NCBI GenBank assembly: GCA_029204045.2
Contig: CM055076.1
Location: 15,859,902 to 15,923,901 of the forward strand
Length of the DNA: 64,000 nt
Reading direction: 5' to 3'
Origin: Tillandsia leiboldiana
Lineage: Eukaryota; Streptophyta; Magnoliopsida; Poales; Bromeliaceae
The translations under genes were made by a program, and so were the position numbers. Shown piece after piece: positions 40,235 to 53,142 of this stretch. The number at the start of each line of letters is the position of its first letter. The first letter of the stretch is position 1. The notes below the pieces were generated by a model, which saw only the letters and a program-made list of their open reading frames with translations, had not been told where the DNA came from and did no database searches.

Positions 40235-43200
40235 TGTGAGGATCCGAACTTCCGCAAAAAGGATTATTGTTGAATCAGCAGAGCTTCTGCAGTGCGTTTG
40301 GCAGCTTCTAGGGGGCCTGTACTTTGTATTGGAGGTGTTTGTGCACAAATTGGACACAAGTGTTGGACTTCGGGCTTAAAATGGATCACGTGAGTGATCG
40401 GAGGACCCCGTTGAGTGTTTAGAAGTGTTCTCGCGCGGAACAGATATCAAAATTGGACTCAGCGTGAAATTTGGGGTAAAAACACTTGTCTGGATGCATT
40501 CGGCAAATTTTAGGAGCGGATTTTGGCAAAACGGACATCAAATTTGGATTCAGCGCGCGAAAACGATGAAATTGGGCTACTTGATTTTTGCGCCATTGGT
40601 TACTGTTCACGCCGGAACAGTAACTCCGGCAGCCGGCGGGCAGCGGCGGCGGCGGCGGGCAGCGGCGGAGCGCGTCGGACGGGCTCGGGCAGGCGGCGGA
40701 GCGGGTGCGGGCAGCGCGCGGGCGCGCGGGCAGGCACGCGATGCACGGGAGCGCGTTGGACACGTGGCGGCTTGCGATAGGATCAGTTCAGTGGGCGCGG
40801 TTCACGGAGTGGTGCGGGTGGTGCATGGACCGGGAGGGACACGTGTTGGCTTCCGGTTGGCTGGCTCAGGTAGGCGGGGTCCACCGTGGCGCACCAGGGT
40901 GCCTCCGGAACCGTGCCTGGCAGGGGCGCCAGGCGGCGCACCAGGGTTGGTCGGGGGCGGTCTTGCGGGGCAGGTGGCGCCCTGCGATTCGCGGGCGCCA
41001 CCCACCCGCTTTGACCGGGAGTGGCCGCGCGGCGCCTCGCGTGCGGCGGGATTAGCTGTCGCCTGTTCGGGGCGACGTGGCGCACCCGAGCGTTCCGGGC
41101 GCTCGTCGCGGGCCGGCCCGTGGGGCTTTCGGGCTCCCGAAAACGGGCTTGCGCACGAAAGTTGGGACAAATCCGGTATTTCTGGATTTGTCGTTTTGGG
41201 CCTATAAATAGAGCCGGAACTTCTCCCTGGAACTCTTTTCCTGCACCTCATCTCTCAGTGCAACCTTCACGAGATTTCTTCCTCTCCTAGAGCTGGTTCC
41301 ATCTGCAGATTTCAGGATTTTTCTGCGGCACGCATCCTGAGGTTTTCATTTTTACGGCGCGGCCCCGACGCTCGGTCGTTTGTGATCTTCTTCGTCGCGT
41401 TTTGGTGCGAGGACTCCCCCGGCTTACTCCGACCTCCGATTGAGGCGATTTTTGCGCCGTTGGACTCATGACAGGTAGGGCTTCATATTTGTGGTTTGAG
41501 TTTCCCCTCATTTCGAGTTTATCTTGGAGTTCCCCGAGCTTTCATTTGACCCTTTTTCTTGGGCAGAGTTTTGGACAGCACTGTGGTATTTCGGCGATAT
41601 CTTTGCGCACAGGCGTCGGATCGAGGCGTGCCAGGAGGCGTTTTTCATCTACACAGCGCAAGGAACACTCACAAATTTTCTGGGAATTTTCTGAATATTT
41701 TTCGAAGGTGAAAAATCTCTGTTTACAGAAAGTGGTGCTACAGTTTTTGAGATTGGTTTATTTCGGGGTGGTTCCCTTGTCGAATTTATTTCTCAGTGTA
41801 GGAAACTCGGATTTGAACGTGCAGGTACTCGTTTCGACCGGTTCGTCGCGAGGATCGTGGCAGTATTTTTCTTGGAATTTTCCGGGCATTTCTCGCAGGT
41901 AAAAACAGGGCTTCTTTGGACTGTTAGCATTAGGACAGCATGTTTTGAGTTTAATTGTATGTTTTGGGGTAATTCTTGTACAGTGATCGCGGCGGTTTAG
42001 CTGTTAGGGCGGGAGCACTATTTGGACTTGGAATTAGCGATCGAGGTGGGTGGTTGCTATATCCCTCATTTTTCTGACATACCCACTAGGAATATTGCAG
42101 AGATGTTATTGGAACATTATGATCGTTAATTGCTAAATCTTATGAGCCTATCATGTGAGACATATCATGTCGGGAATGCTTTTAGAAAACTGCTATGTTG
42201 GAATCATGATCGTATTCGGAACTTAAACATGTTGGCATGGATTTAATAGTAGTACATAATCTTACATATGGTAGATAGTGGCATGTTTGGACAATGTGTG
42301 ATATCTTGTTGGTGGGTACTACGTGGGGCCTTTTGGACATGCATAGGCGGATGGTTTATGTGAGGGTAGTCAATGGATTTTAGACATGTGTAATTATTTA
42401 TTGACTTTTGCATGATGGTTATATCTATGCGGAATTATTACCTAATACACATGTGGGACTATTAGTTGTTATACTTCTTCCAATTTTTGCATGAGGACAA
42501 TTACATGCTTGTATGGACATCTAGGTAGGCCATCTTTTATCGTTACACTTTCATGCTGGAACTTGACTTAGGAGAAACCTTGTTTGTTTCTTTTCTCCTT
42601 TCGTTAGTCAGGTGGTATTTGTTGCTCGGGTTTGAGCAGGGGTTTGGGATAGTGTAGCCGGGGCCTGGATTATGGATTATGGGTTTTGGCGGCGACCGCA
42701 GATATTGGGCGGTTGACCGGAAGTCGGTTATAGGACATCGGTGATAGGGCATGATTATGGACTAGAGGGTTTTGTGGCTACCGCGGATAGTAGGCGGTTG
42801 ACCAGATGTCGGATATGGGACATGATTCTGATTGTGGGTTATTCCAGCGACCGCGGATATTGGGCGGTTGACCGGAGGTCGGTTGTGAGACCTGGTCGTG
42901 GATTTTGGGGTATTGCGGCAATCGCGGATATTGGGCGATTGACCGGATGGTTACTTTTGCATCTGATTGGGAATCAATTTTCTTTTAGTGGAGGGTTGTG
43001 TTCCACTGGGGCTTTATAGTTGTGATCCAGTCCTGCTTTTGTTACTTATCACACCGGCGCGGTTATTGCCCGGTGATGCTTTCCTCGTGTGGGTCGCTCC
43101 CCTCGAGATCCCCTCCGGAGGCCGGGGCCAGACAGTTATTGACAGTTTTGCTATCACATCGGCGCGGCTTATTTGTCTGATGATGAGGGCGGCATCAGTA

Positions 43201-43406
43201 GTTTTTCTATCACATCGGCGCGGCTTACTTGCCCGATGATGAGGGCGGTACAGATTGGGTTCATCTGGGACGGTTGGTTACTGTCGCATACGGTTGTTCC
43301 AGTCTAGGACTGCATTTTTGGAGGCATAGTAGTGGTAGTTTTTCCTTTGCAGTAGTCTTTTTACTTACCACTCTTCTTCCCCTTTATGCCTCTGGTAGAC
43401 CTAGTG
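40235..43406 (+). repeat. gypsy 3 3' LTR, interrupted by gypsy 4
   Basis: Collinear with 34087-37256, mostly identical with small indels in the GC-rich U3. It stops at CTAGTG, where gypsy 4 begins; TAGTG (43402-43406) would be the target duplication. Confidence 0.9.
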
Positions 43407-44613
43407 TGTCACGCCCCGGGGTCGAAACTGCGACCCGGGCTCGCCAACAGATCCGCCACCTATGCCAAACCCGCATAGGCGAAGCGTCCTACCTGCAAAA
43501 AGAGCTACAGCTAACAGATATCAGAGCTAAAAGATAAAACTGCTATAGAAATAAAATCAGCCACTGTACAACTGAAAATAAAACGATAAGGTCCATCTCC
43601 CAAAAATGATAGTCCTACAATAACCTCGAGTACAACTCATAGCTCAACAGGGAGATATCTCAAATAAAACATCAGTGTACAAGCTCTCAATACAACATAT
43701 CCTCACTACATCAGTCTCTCCAAAGAGGAAAATACCAATCTACCAACTATACTGAAGATCTCCTCAAAAGGGGGTACCGCTACTCTCCACAGATGGGTCT
43801 GGATCTAGCTCGCTACTCCCTCACCACGCGCAGCAACCACAGAACGGCAACGCCCGCCAAGACTCTGCAAAACAAAGAGGAGAAAGGACAAAAGGGGGGA
43901 AAACCCCCAACGGGCGTGAGAACTACACAAAAAGGGAGTTCTCAGTGGGTATCGCCACAAGGCCCGACGATCTGCCCACCAAGACTACCAGAGGCAAAAG
44001 ATAACCGATGCAGTAAAACTGAAAGAAAAAGCTGGAAACACTCTACAGCTACCATGCCTCTATCCAAATGCTCAATTGGGGAAACTCTGATGAAGATATG
44101 CAACACTCGCACACGAGGTGCTCAATCGACCCAATCGAGCTGACTGCCACATCGGGTCCAGTCAAACCTGCGCCCACCTACAACCACCTCCCGCTGACGG
44201 GCAGGAATTACGTAGGGCGTCCAAACGGACTAACTCGCTATCGAGTAGTGGCTCATGCAGGCTATAGTCAAATCCATGCCCTCTCTCTCTCAGAGCGGAA
44301 AGACTCAGGATGCTCAACCTCTCACACAAAGGTCAAAGAACTCACAACGACCACGGGACCACCGTCAAACCCCGAACGGTTCCCAACAATACTAGCACTG
44401 GTCTAACACAGCTACTAGACTCCACTCGGTCCCCCAGGCACGAGTGTAACACAAAGTATCTGCCTGAATAAACCCAATCGATAGACCAGTAATCACTGGT
44501 ACTGCCTGCTCTGCCGCGACGGGTATGCCAGCCTACGCATAACACCGAAGCAAAGGTGTCCCAAGGACTCAAAACCCAGCATGGTGCCCGGCGCTCTGCA
44601 CCGTGGAAAGCCT

Positions 44614-44655
44614 ACTCCGGAGTGGCACTCGAGGGGAGCGACCCACACGAGTAAA
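44614..44655 (-). other. conserved 42-bp LTR block (gypsy 4 3' LTR)
   Basis: Minus strand: CTCGTGTGGGTCGCTCCCCT, CGAGTGCC, ACTCCGGAGT; identical to the gypsy 2 copy over the whole block. Confidence 0.8.
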
Positions 44656-46470
44656 GTATCCCTGTATCAAGCATCACTGTATCGAGTATCTCTGTAACCA
44701 CTGTCTCATAACAGCAGGACTGGATCAAGACTATGATCAAAGTGGGAAACTCCGTCCACTAACAAAACCCCGATCTGACGCAACAGTACTCAAAAAGTGG
44801 GAAACACCATCCACTAGAACAAATCTGATACCCAATCTGATGCAATAGTCAACATCCGGTCAACCGCCCAAAGTCCGCGGTCACCGCAATAACCCACGAC
44901 CCACAATTGGGTAAAATAATCAAGATCCGGTCAACCGCCTACTGTCCGCGGTTGCCGCAATAACCCACAATCCAACATCAAGCACACCCTGTCTCTGACC
45001 CTAAGGTCCCAGCTACACTATCCCAAACCTCTGCTCGAACCCGAGCAACATGACTCAAAAGTCTAAATAAAAAGGAGAAAGAAAGCAATCATGGTTTCTC
45101 CTAAGTCAAATTCCAATATGTAGTGCAGCAGTAAAAGATGGCCTAACTATATGTCCATACACATATGTCCATACAAGCATGCATTTGTCCTCAGGAAGAA
45201 TAAGGGAAATAAACCTCATGCCAAAATTATCAATGACCATACCTGTCCATAATTCTCAATCCATAATGGCTCCTCAGAGTAGAACCTGCACATAACTACA
45301 TAATCCTATCCCAATGCATAAACCATCCTCATAAAAGGTTATGTGCTAATATGGCATGATAATTAATCATATAGGTATCCTGCCTTAGATAAGCTTCCAC
45401 TAATCAGCAACATGACTATTTGATTAATACCATTGTCATACTGTGAATAATTCACTTGCGATTTCCATAAAATCCTCATTGTTAAACTTACCGATCAATC
45501 CCAGCTATTGTACCATTCACCTGCATGCAATGCTAACATATGAAAATTTAGAGAACCGTCCACCGGTTCCGGGAATAAGGCACCCACCTGAAAAGCCGAC
45601 TGTCCAAAGCCCAACAGCTGAAAACACCAATTAACTCTAATCCCTTGCTCCAATAAGTTCAGCACACCCATAACACTCCTGGCACAATACAAAGTCCACT
45701 AATTACACTAGGCTCCCAAATATAGCACTTAAAACCACATACAACCTCGAATTCTGAACTGTTAAATTATCACCTGCAGATAGTGCCCAGAAAATTCCAA
45801 TAAAAATATCACAGCAATCCTTGCGTCGATAGCTTCGAATCGGTACCTTGCACGCCCAAATCGGAGTTCGGTAAGTCAAGATAAAAATTTGGCAAGGGGG
45901 TACACTCATACAAAAATCTGTATTAAAACTGAACACTGTTCACTGAGAAAACAGTAATTTTCACCTCTGATGAAATCTCAGAAAAATCCAAGAAAAATAC
46001 GAGCGCGTTCCTCACGATCTGTAGATGAAAAAGTTGTATAAGCTCATTTCCGGCTGACGCTTGTGCGCAAAGATATGGCCAAAACACCCCGCTGCTGTCA
46101 AGGAAGTCCACACAGAAAAAGGGGTCACTGTTTGCCTCGGGATCCGTGCCAAAACCTCGAAACAAGAAAGCGCGACCAAAACGAAAGATGAAGTCCTACC
46201 TCTTAGGAGTCTGCTGGCGCAAGAATCACAGCAAAATGAACTCGGGGTAGCCCAGGGGAGCTAAAACACTGTCGCTGCGCCGAAGAAGAACCCAGGAATG
46301 CAACGTCGCGCCGCGCCGTAAAATGGGGAACCTCGGGATTCGAGCCTCCAAAAATCCCAAAACTCTGCAGGAAGATCAAGGACTTGAAGATGAAAATCTT
46401 CCAAGAAGGGAGCTCGGGGAGATCAAGCTTGGGCTGAGAGGAAAAAGCCAAAGAAGAGGGCTCGGGCTGC

Positions 46471-46480
46471 CTATTTATAG
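46471..46480 (-). promoter_or_regulatory. TATA box, gypsy 4 3' LTR
   Basis: Minus strand CTATAAATAG within GCCTATAAATAGGC. Confidence 0.78.
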
Positions 46481-47434
46481 GCTGAGAGAAACAAATGGAA
46501 AAATACCCGATGTGTCCCAAGTTCCGGGCGCGCACAGTGCGGCCCGGCCCAGCCCACACGATTCGGGCGCGCACAGTGCGGCCCGGCCCGCCGAGTTTCG
46601 GGCGCGCACAGTGCGGCCCGGTCCACCAACAGCCCAGTCCACCACTCCCCCGGGCCCCACTGCACCCGGTGCACCTGCGCCAGCGAATGGCGACGCGACA
46701 CGTGGCCCGGCAACCCGTGCACCGCGCACGTCGCGCCGTGGACCGCGCACGTCGCGGCTGACCCGGGCCCGTACGGCCACCTGCCCCGCCGTACGGCCAC
46801 CTGCCCCGGTCAACACCTCCACCGATTGCGTGGACCGGGAGCACAACACCGGACCAACCACCTCACGCCACGTGTCCACCCGGTCTACCGTGCACCCGGG
46901 CCCAATTTCAGTGGACCGCGCCCGCTGAACCGGCCAACCGGAGAGCGCCACGTGGCCCGCCCCCGGTGCACGACCTCCGCGGTGGACCGCGCGCCTGCCC
47001 GCGCGCTCAGCCGCCTTCCGCCGCCGCCCGCCGCCGCCGGCGATCGCCGGAAACACTGTTCCGGCGATGAACAGTAAAATTACTGTAGCAAGCTCCGAAA
47101 AATACAAGTAAATAGCCCATCTTGACCGTTTTCCGCGCGCTGATTCCAAATCCGGCGTCCATTTTGCCAAATTCCAATCCTATAATTTGCCGGAGGCTCC
47201 CGGAAAGGTATTTTCAATCCGAATTCCGCGCCGAGCCTAAATTTGATATCCACTCCTCGCATAAACTCTTCTAAACATCCGATGGGGTCCCTCGATTACC
47301 TACGAGATCCATTTTAAGCCCCGAGTCCATCTCATGTGTCCAAACTGGCGCGCGAACACCGCCAACATGCCACGTAGGCTTCCAAAAGCTGCTGGTCACT
47401 CTGATGAAGCCCTGCAAAGATCCGGGTCACCACA

Positions 47435-47475
47435 TCCTCCCCCACTAGAAAAAAGTTTCGTCCTCGAAACTAAGG
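47435..47475 (-). other. gypsy 4 polypurine tract block
   Basis: Minus strand GAGGACGAAACTTTTTTCTA then GTGGGGGAGGA before the LTR start TGTGGTG. Confidence 0.78.
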
Positions 47476-49500
47476 CAACTCCCAAGGAGTCTCAAAAACC
47501 AGGGGTCAATATTCAACACCGCCGTCTCCAGCTCCCAAGTCACCTATCACTCCCCGTGATTACTCCTCAGCAACAACAACAGCAACAACCAGTACGGCAT
47601 AGCCCAATTGCGCAATTCCCTCACCTCACGAGTCGGAATTCGCAACGGGCGTCCCTCGTACTCCAAACTCACACAGACCCCAAAAGGAACGAGTCAAACA
47701 CGGGCGAGGGGTCCAAAACATAACACTCCAGAGCTGAGACGCAGAAAAACCTCAGAAACTCCAACAAAAGGCGGGGGGGAAAAGGAACAAATAGCCCGAG
47801 CAACACGCTCAACATCACTCCTAAGAGCCAGCTCAACCAAAGCAACCCGAATCACAACCACACAAACACCTGCACAGAAAAGAGGCCCTAACAAGCGGGG
47901 GTTCATACTCAGTCACCCCCAAAACTCAACCCAAGCGGATTGCTCATCCGCAGCCTTTCATCAAAAGGGATCCTCAGGGACACAACTCAAACCCTGCACA
48001 CAAGGATGGCCCCACACAGTGCCAGCTATGGAACCGTCAAACTCGACTCCCAAATAGCTCTTCTGCTCCAGGCATCCGCCACCACAGTGGCTCTGTCGGG
48101 GTGATACTGGATGCCCAACAATAACCCAAAGGTAATACCGCAGTCGCTACAGGAGGCATCACTGAAACTCGCAGATCTCTCTCCCAACACTGGAAATGTT
48201 AGCGTTGGCGCCGGTATCAGTCTCATCATCCGATTGCCAAGCACTCCTGGCACTGCCCAGTCCAAGAAGCTCCTTATCTTGACCGTAAATATTGATCTCG
48301 GCCAATTCCCAAATAGTATCCATATTGGCCGGATTTCCACTGCCGCCCCTACGGCTCGAACAAAGTGACCCAAGGAGGTACGCATCTGAAGCTACAAATT
48401 GTATCTCAATAACTTGGCATACAGCTTCATCCACACGGGCATGGTAGCACATCACAAGTGCTCCTCGCGCTCCAAGTCGCTCTGGGAGTAAATCAAAATA
48501 TCCTTGGGGAACACCACTCCCCATTGCCCAAGTACAACTGGAACACACCAATCCTTAAATCTTGAAGACAACAGGGCAATAATTATTCCATTTGGCCTCA
48601 ATATGAGTTCATAATGTCCTTACCGGATCCCGCATGCCATCGTGGCAGAATACGCAACTATACGATTCCACATAGGTACAGGTATCCCAGACGAACAACT
48701 GCCGGAGTATAACTCCATCCAAAGGTCCTAACTACCACCCGGACCTGTCAACACTCGAACCATAAAAGGACCCTCACAGTCGTGTATCAACGACGTGGCA
48801 TCACCACCGTATACCAACGACGTGGCATCACCACCGTATACCAACGGCGTGGCACTAGGTCAAACAGACCCCTCGATCCATCAGATCCTGTAACTCCGCC
48901 ATCAGCACTCTAACTGTTCCACTGGCGATATCCAATGAGGTGCTATCGAGGGTGGCGCGGTTCCCCGAACCACGTCAACCGCAATCTCTGTCTCCCTAAC
49001 CGGCGGCATCAACAACAACTTAGGTGAAATCTCACCCGGGATCCCGTGGGCAACAGGGATATCCTTGAGCCCCCGTGCCGCCGTAAGCACCTCTCACACA
49101 GTTGCTAAAACCTGTGCTCTAACAATCTCCCCATAACAAGCCTCCTACGTCTGCCTCGCAAAAGTCACAATCAGCACCCTCTCTGCACTTAACCATCCAG
49201 TGGTGCCGTGCCAACCAATCCCAAGCACTGGGTCAAAACATCGAACTGCCACCCATATCAAGAGGTTTGCTGGTAACTCACGGTCTCAACGACACAGAAC
49301 AAAACCCACAAGCCTCCTTCACATGCATAACACCAATGGTATCCTGTACCTCTAGTGCACGTGGTAAAACTCTGCCTCTAGTCCATGCCGGAAAGCAAAA
49401 TGCACTAACTCCGACTGCTGTGATGAAATCACACCTGCAACAACCCGATCCACTGCCGTGGCGCCCTCCAACCAGGCGGCACAAGCTCATCCACACGATG
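47476..49500 (-). pseudogene. gypsy 4 pol remnant (protease, RT, RNase H, integrase tail)
   Basis: Read right to left on the minus strand. Protease tail near 49190-49500 (WLARHHWMVKC-like, compare the LGMDWLxxH motif). RT entry at 48900-49060 (PPVRETEIAVDVVRGTAP, IAPHWISPVE). RT palm at about 48545-48640 (YGHYEL...), without a readable FIDD. RNase H at 48060-48180, where DASCSDCG runs almost directly into IQYHPDRATVVADAWSR, so its middle is deleted. Integrase tail at 47540-47800 (REVRELRNWAMPYW, SNHGE). No integrase zinc finger or DDE core fits between. Many stops and shifts; no enzyme could be made. Confidence 0.78.
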
Positions 49501-50094
49501 CAAGCGGTTGTCGCTTAGTCCATCAGAAAATATCCCATCAATCCCAAGGGAGCACGACCTCTGTCTCTGCTCACGCTGAGGCAACAGATACGATCCTCCG
49601 CAGACAACAAAACCACGCTACCGTTGCGCTACTCTGAAATAGACACTGATACTGCCATCGGGGTCCGCCCGATCCCCAACATCTCAGAAGTCCATCATTG
49701 CAACCGTCATAAGACAAAACACCATTGATCCATGCAATTCCCTATACAATTTTCCTTACTAAGCTCACCCCTCAATCACATATATTGCACTCCAAACATG
49801 CCAGTTATCAATCACCCCGGGTAACATGCCCCCTTGGGTAAGCTTTACATAATCCAATCACATGGATATCCATCATCCAGGAAGGGAAAACAAAAATGTT
49901 TCTGCCGGCCGATCTGTCCTCCATCATCTGGCATCATACGCCTCTGTCCAGAACTTGCCTTTGGCAGAAGATCCCCATCCAAAAGAACTGCAGCGCCAGG
50001 CTCCAAACGCAATGCCCACTCAAACGCGGCATCCAAGATCCAAAAATCTGCACAGGCGGGACTAAATCAACTGAAAGGTAACCTGGCGCCATCC
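49501..50094 (-). other. gypsy 4 gag-protease junction, decayed
   Basis: Conserved with gypsy 5 (63,300-63,720) at DNA level but with no readable domain; presumably the gag linker and knuckle region. Confidence 0.5.
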
Positions 50095-50376
50095 ACTACT
50101 GGTCACATAAATCCTATGCGCCTCGTTCCATGGAACGCGCAGTTCAACAACTGCGTAAACCCTTTGCCACAAGGGGCCCTCAAGTAGCCTCTCCAACACT
50201 ACCAACCACGATTCTGCCTCCAAAGGCTCCAACTCAATTCCATGAATCGGGGTGGTTCATCTACCAAACTAGCTCCATCGATCAATGATGTCCCACAGCT
50301 CATCAGCTGTCAGCAATCCACCCTGCCTCAGTGCCTTGGCACTAAACACTGGCACGGAGGGGGTAACTCGCTCCAT
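50095..50376 (-). pseudogene. gypsy 4 gag remnant
   Basis: Minus-strand pieces such as LTADELWDIIDRW, LEPLEAESWLVVLERLLEG and EAHRIYV correspond to the capsid domain of gypsy 2 and 3 (EPWAAESWISAMERHFES; ESHRIYMFE). Stops and shifts are frequent. Confidence 0.7.
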
Positions 50377-50705
50377 TGGCGTCACAGAAATCCCTGCCGC
50401 TGAGGGTACTGCATCCTGGTGGTCTCAGGAGGAAAGCACTGTCAGGCTGCCCACTGCTCCGACAACTGTGTCACCAAAACTAGCTGCTCACCCAATCGCT
50501 TATATGCCTCCAAAATCCTGTCATCTGGGTCCGGAGCTCTCTGACCTCAATCCGGGTATCCGGCACAAAACCAACCGCTCAAGCTCAACTGCTATGACAG
50601 GATGCACCCGGGTCAAAACCCAGCGTCGGGGAGACACCGCTCGCCACGACGAAACCTCAAAACAGCACACACAAGCCACTCGACCCAATCCAGCGAAAGT
50701 CTAGA

Positions 50706-50773
50706 GCATGTCACCCGTTCCACAGCATTATGTTGTCTGCAGCCAACATAATTACTTAGGAGAATAAACATGC
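50706..50773 (-). other. gypsy 4 leader two-tier hairpin with CTGCAG loop
   Basis: Inner stem ATTATGTTG/CAACATAAT (50727-50752) with loop GCTGCAGA. Base GCATGT/ACATGC (50706-50711 with 50768-50773). It is preserved although the gag and pol genes around it are decayed. Confidence 0.75.
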
Positions 50774-50910
50774 CAATCACTCTTCCCGTCCCTTGGGAGA
50801 GGTATAAAACTCAATCAGGACTCTCGCTACAAGTCACGACTCTCACGAAGTCATCCAAGGGTCAAACCATAAGCCTAGGGTTTCTAAGTCCACCATGACC
50901 TACAACCTAG

Positions 50911-50922
50911 GCTCTGATACCA
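50911..50922 (-). other. gypsy 4 primer-binding site
   Basis: Minus strand TGGTATCAGAGC, 7 nt after the 5' LTR. Confidence 0.9.
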
Positions 50923-50929
50923 CCTAATC

Positions 50930-52559
50930 TGTCACGCCCCGGGGTCGAAACTGCGACCCGGGCTCGCCAACAGATCCGCCACCTATGCCAAACCCGCATA
51001 GGCGAAGCGTCCTACCTGCAAAAAGAGCTACAGCTAACAGATATCAGAGCTAAAAGATAAAACTGCTATAGAAATAAAATCAGCCACTGTACAACTGAAA
51101 ATAAAACGATAAGGTCCATCTCCCAAAAATGATAGTCCTACAATAACCTCGAGTACAACTCATAGCTCAACAGGGAGATATCTCAAATAAAACATCAGTG
51201 TACAAGCTCTCAATACAACATATCCTCACTACATCAGTCTCTCCAAAGAGGAAAATACCAATCTACCAACTATACTGAAGATCTCCTCAAAAGGGGGTAC
51301 CGCTACTCTCCACAGATGGGTCTGGATCTAGCTCGCTACTCCCTCACCACGCGCAGCAACCACAGAACGGCAACGCCCGCCAAGACTCTGCAAAACAAAG
51401 AGGAGAAAGGACAAAAGGGGGGAAAACCCCCAACGGGCGTGAGAACTACACAAAAAGGGAGTTCTCAGTGGGTATCGCCACAAGGCCCGACGATCTGCCC
51501 ACCAAGACTACCAGAGGCAAAAGATAACCGATGCAGTAAAACTGAAAGAAAAAGCTGGAAACACTCTACAGCTACCATGCCTCTATCCAAATGCTCAATT
51601 GGGGAAACTCTGATGAAGATATGCAACACTCGCACACGAGGTGCTCAATCGACCCAATCGAGCTGACTGCCACATCGGGTCCAGTCAAACCTGCGCCCAC
51701 CTACAACCACCTCCCGCTGACGGGCAGGAATTACGTAGGGCGTCCAAACGGACTAACTCGCTATCGAGTAGTGGCTCATGCAGGCTATAGTCAAATCCAT
51801 GCCCTCTCTCTCTCAGAGCGGAAAGACTCAGGATGCTCAACCTCTCACACAAAGGTCAAAGAACTCACAACGACCACGGGACCACCATCAAACCCCGAAC
51901 GGTTCCCAACAATACTAGCACTGGTCTAACACAGCTACTAGACTCCACTCGGTCCCCCAGGCACGAGTGTAACACAAAGTATCTGCCTGAATAAACCCAA
52001 TCGATAGACCAGTAATCACTGGTACTGCCTGCTCTGCCGCGACGGGTATGCCAGCCTACGCATAACACCGAAGCAAAGGTGTCCCAAGGACTCAAAACCC
52101 AGCATGGTGCCCGGCGCTCTGCACCGTGGAAAGCCTACTCCGGAGTGGCACTCGAGGGGAGCGACCCACACGAGTAAAGTATCCCTGTATCAAGCATCAC
52201 TGTATCGAGTATCTCTGTAACCACTGTCTCATAACAGCAGGACTGGATCAAGACTATGATCAAAGTGGGAAACTCCGTCCACTAACAAAACCCCGATCTG
52301 ACGCAACAGTACTCAAAAAGTGGGAAACACCATCCACTAGAACAAATCTGATACCCAATCTGATGCAATAGTCAACATCCGGTCAACCGCCCAAAGTCCG
52401 CGGTCACCGCAATAACCCACGACCCACAATTGGGTAAAATAATCAAGATCCGGTCAACCGCCTACTGTCCGCGGTTGCCGCAATAACCCACAATCCAACA
52501 TCAAGCACACCCTGTCTCTGACCCTAAGGTCCCAGCTACACTATCCCAAACCTCTGCTC
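50930..52559 (-). repeat. gypsy 4 5' LTR, interrupted by copia C
   Basis: 1630 bp, matching 43407-45036 with a single G/A difference (a CpG position near 51884). It breaks at CCTCTGCTC, after which copia C starts. The missing 2.4 kb, including its promoter, should lie beyond copia C. Confidence 0.92.
52137..52178 (-). other. conserved 42-bp LTR block (gypsy 4 5' LTR)
   Basis: Identical to 44614-44655. Confidence 0.8.
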
Positions 52560-52787
52560 TGTTACGGAATTTGAGTTGGCGTAGTTTCGTGAAAGTTTCA
52601 AGTCCTGAAGATTGAAGGTGAAGAAAGTTGGATCATTTAACTCAATCTCAAGAAAGAAGAATTCAAAAGGATCAGGTATGTTTAACTAAAGAATTTGTGT
52701 GATCCGAATACTTCTTGTAGTGTAGAAACACTTGGAAGAATCTTTCATTGCATAAAAATCAAAAACTGGACTTGGGACATGTTCAGG

Positions 52788-53075
52788 ATCCGGATCAGGC
52801 TGTTCGATCCGGATCCCGAAGGTGGTTCGTTCATACATCGTCACAATCCGGATCGTAGTCTCTTGATCCGGATCCCGAACGTTGAGTTTACCATCTACCT
52901 TGAACGATCCGGATCTTGCTTCGCAATCCGGATCCCGAACGTTGATGTTTGGTGAACTGTATGAACGATCCGGATCGTAGTCACATGATCCGGATCCCGA
53001 ACCTTCGTTTTTCTGGAATTGGCTGTTTCGTTATGACGATCCGGATCTCAGTTATCACGATCCGGATCGCCGTCC
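52788..53075 (+). promoter_or_regulatory. copia C U3 array of paired GATCCGGATC palindromes
   Basis: Pairs near 52788, 52847, 52906, 52968 and 53038. Most are followed by CCCGAACGTT-like sequence. Starts within pairs are 19-21 bp apart. Confidence 0.72.
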
Positions 53076-53132
53076 GTAAAATTCCAGAAATGGCAGGTTT
53101 TTGATTCTTATCTCCTTCCTAGGGTTTCTAAC

Positions 53133-53142
53133 CTATAAATAG
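53133..53142 (+). promoter_or_regulatory. TATA box of copia C LTR
   Basis: CTATAAATAG, about 60 bp downstream of the palindrome array. Confidence 0.82.

Larger units (their letters stand above)
34087..43406 (+). mobile_element. gypsy 3: gag-only Ty3/gypsy element, 3' LTR interrupted
   Basis: 5' LTR 34087-37762, internal region of only 2.5 kb and 3' LTR from 40235 to 43406, where gypsy 4 inserted. Only a broken gag is recognisable; there is no protease, reverse transcriptase or integrase. The last 506 bp of the 3' LTR should lie beyond gypsy 4 and are not in the window. Organisation resembles gypsy 2 (TR-GAG-like). Confidence 0.88.
43407..47434 (-). repeat. gypsy 4 3' LTR
   Basis: On the minus strand TGTGGTGACCC...CCGGGGCGTGACA. 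It carries the TATA box at 46471, ERSE-like sites with CCAAC for CCAAT near 46858 and 46932, two TTGACC units (about 44871 and 44937 on the minus strand) and the conserved block 44614-44655. No gene inside; its reading frames recur in the other LTR only because LTRs are copies. Confidence 0.93.
43407..52559 (-). mobile_element. gypsy 4: decayed Ty3/gypsy with near-identical LTRs
   Basis: 3' LTR 43407-47434 (4028 bp), internal region 47435-50929 (3.5 kb) and 5' LTR from 50930, cut at 52559 by copia C. The 1630 bp of LTR that can be compared differ at one base with no indel, so insertion was very recent. Yet gag, protease, reverse transcriptase and RNase H are riddled with stops and the integrase core is absent. 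The element therefore moved with enzymes from elsewhere. Confidence 0.88.

Noticed and set aside
43793..44406. Frames repeated identically at 51316-51929, suggesting a conserved protein pair
   Set aside because: Identity comes from the two LTRs of gypsy 4 being copies; there is no independent conservation.
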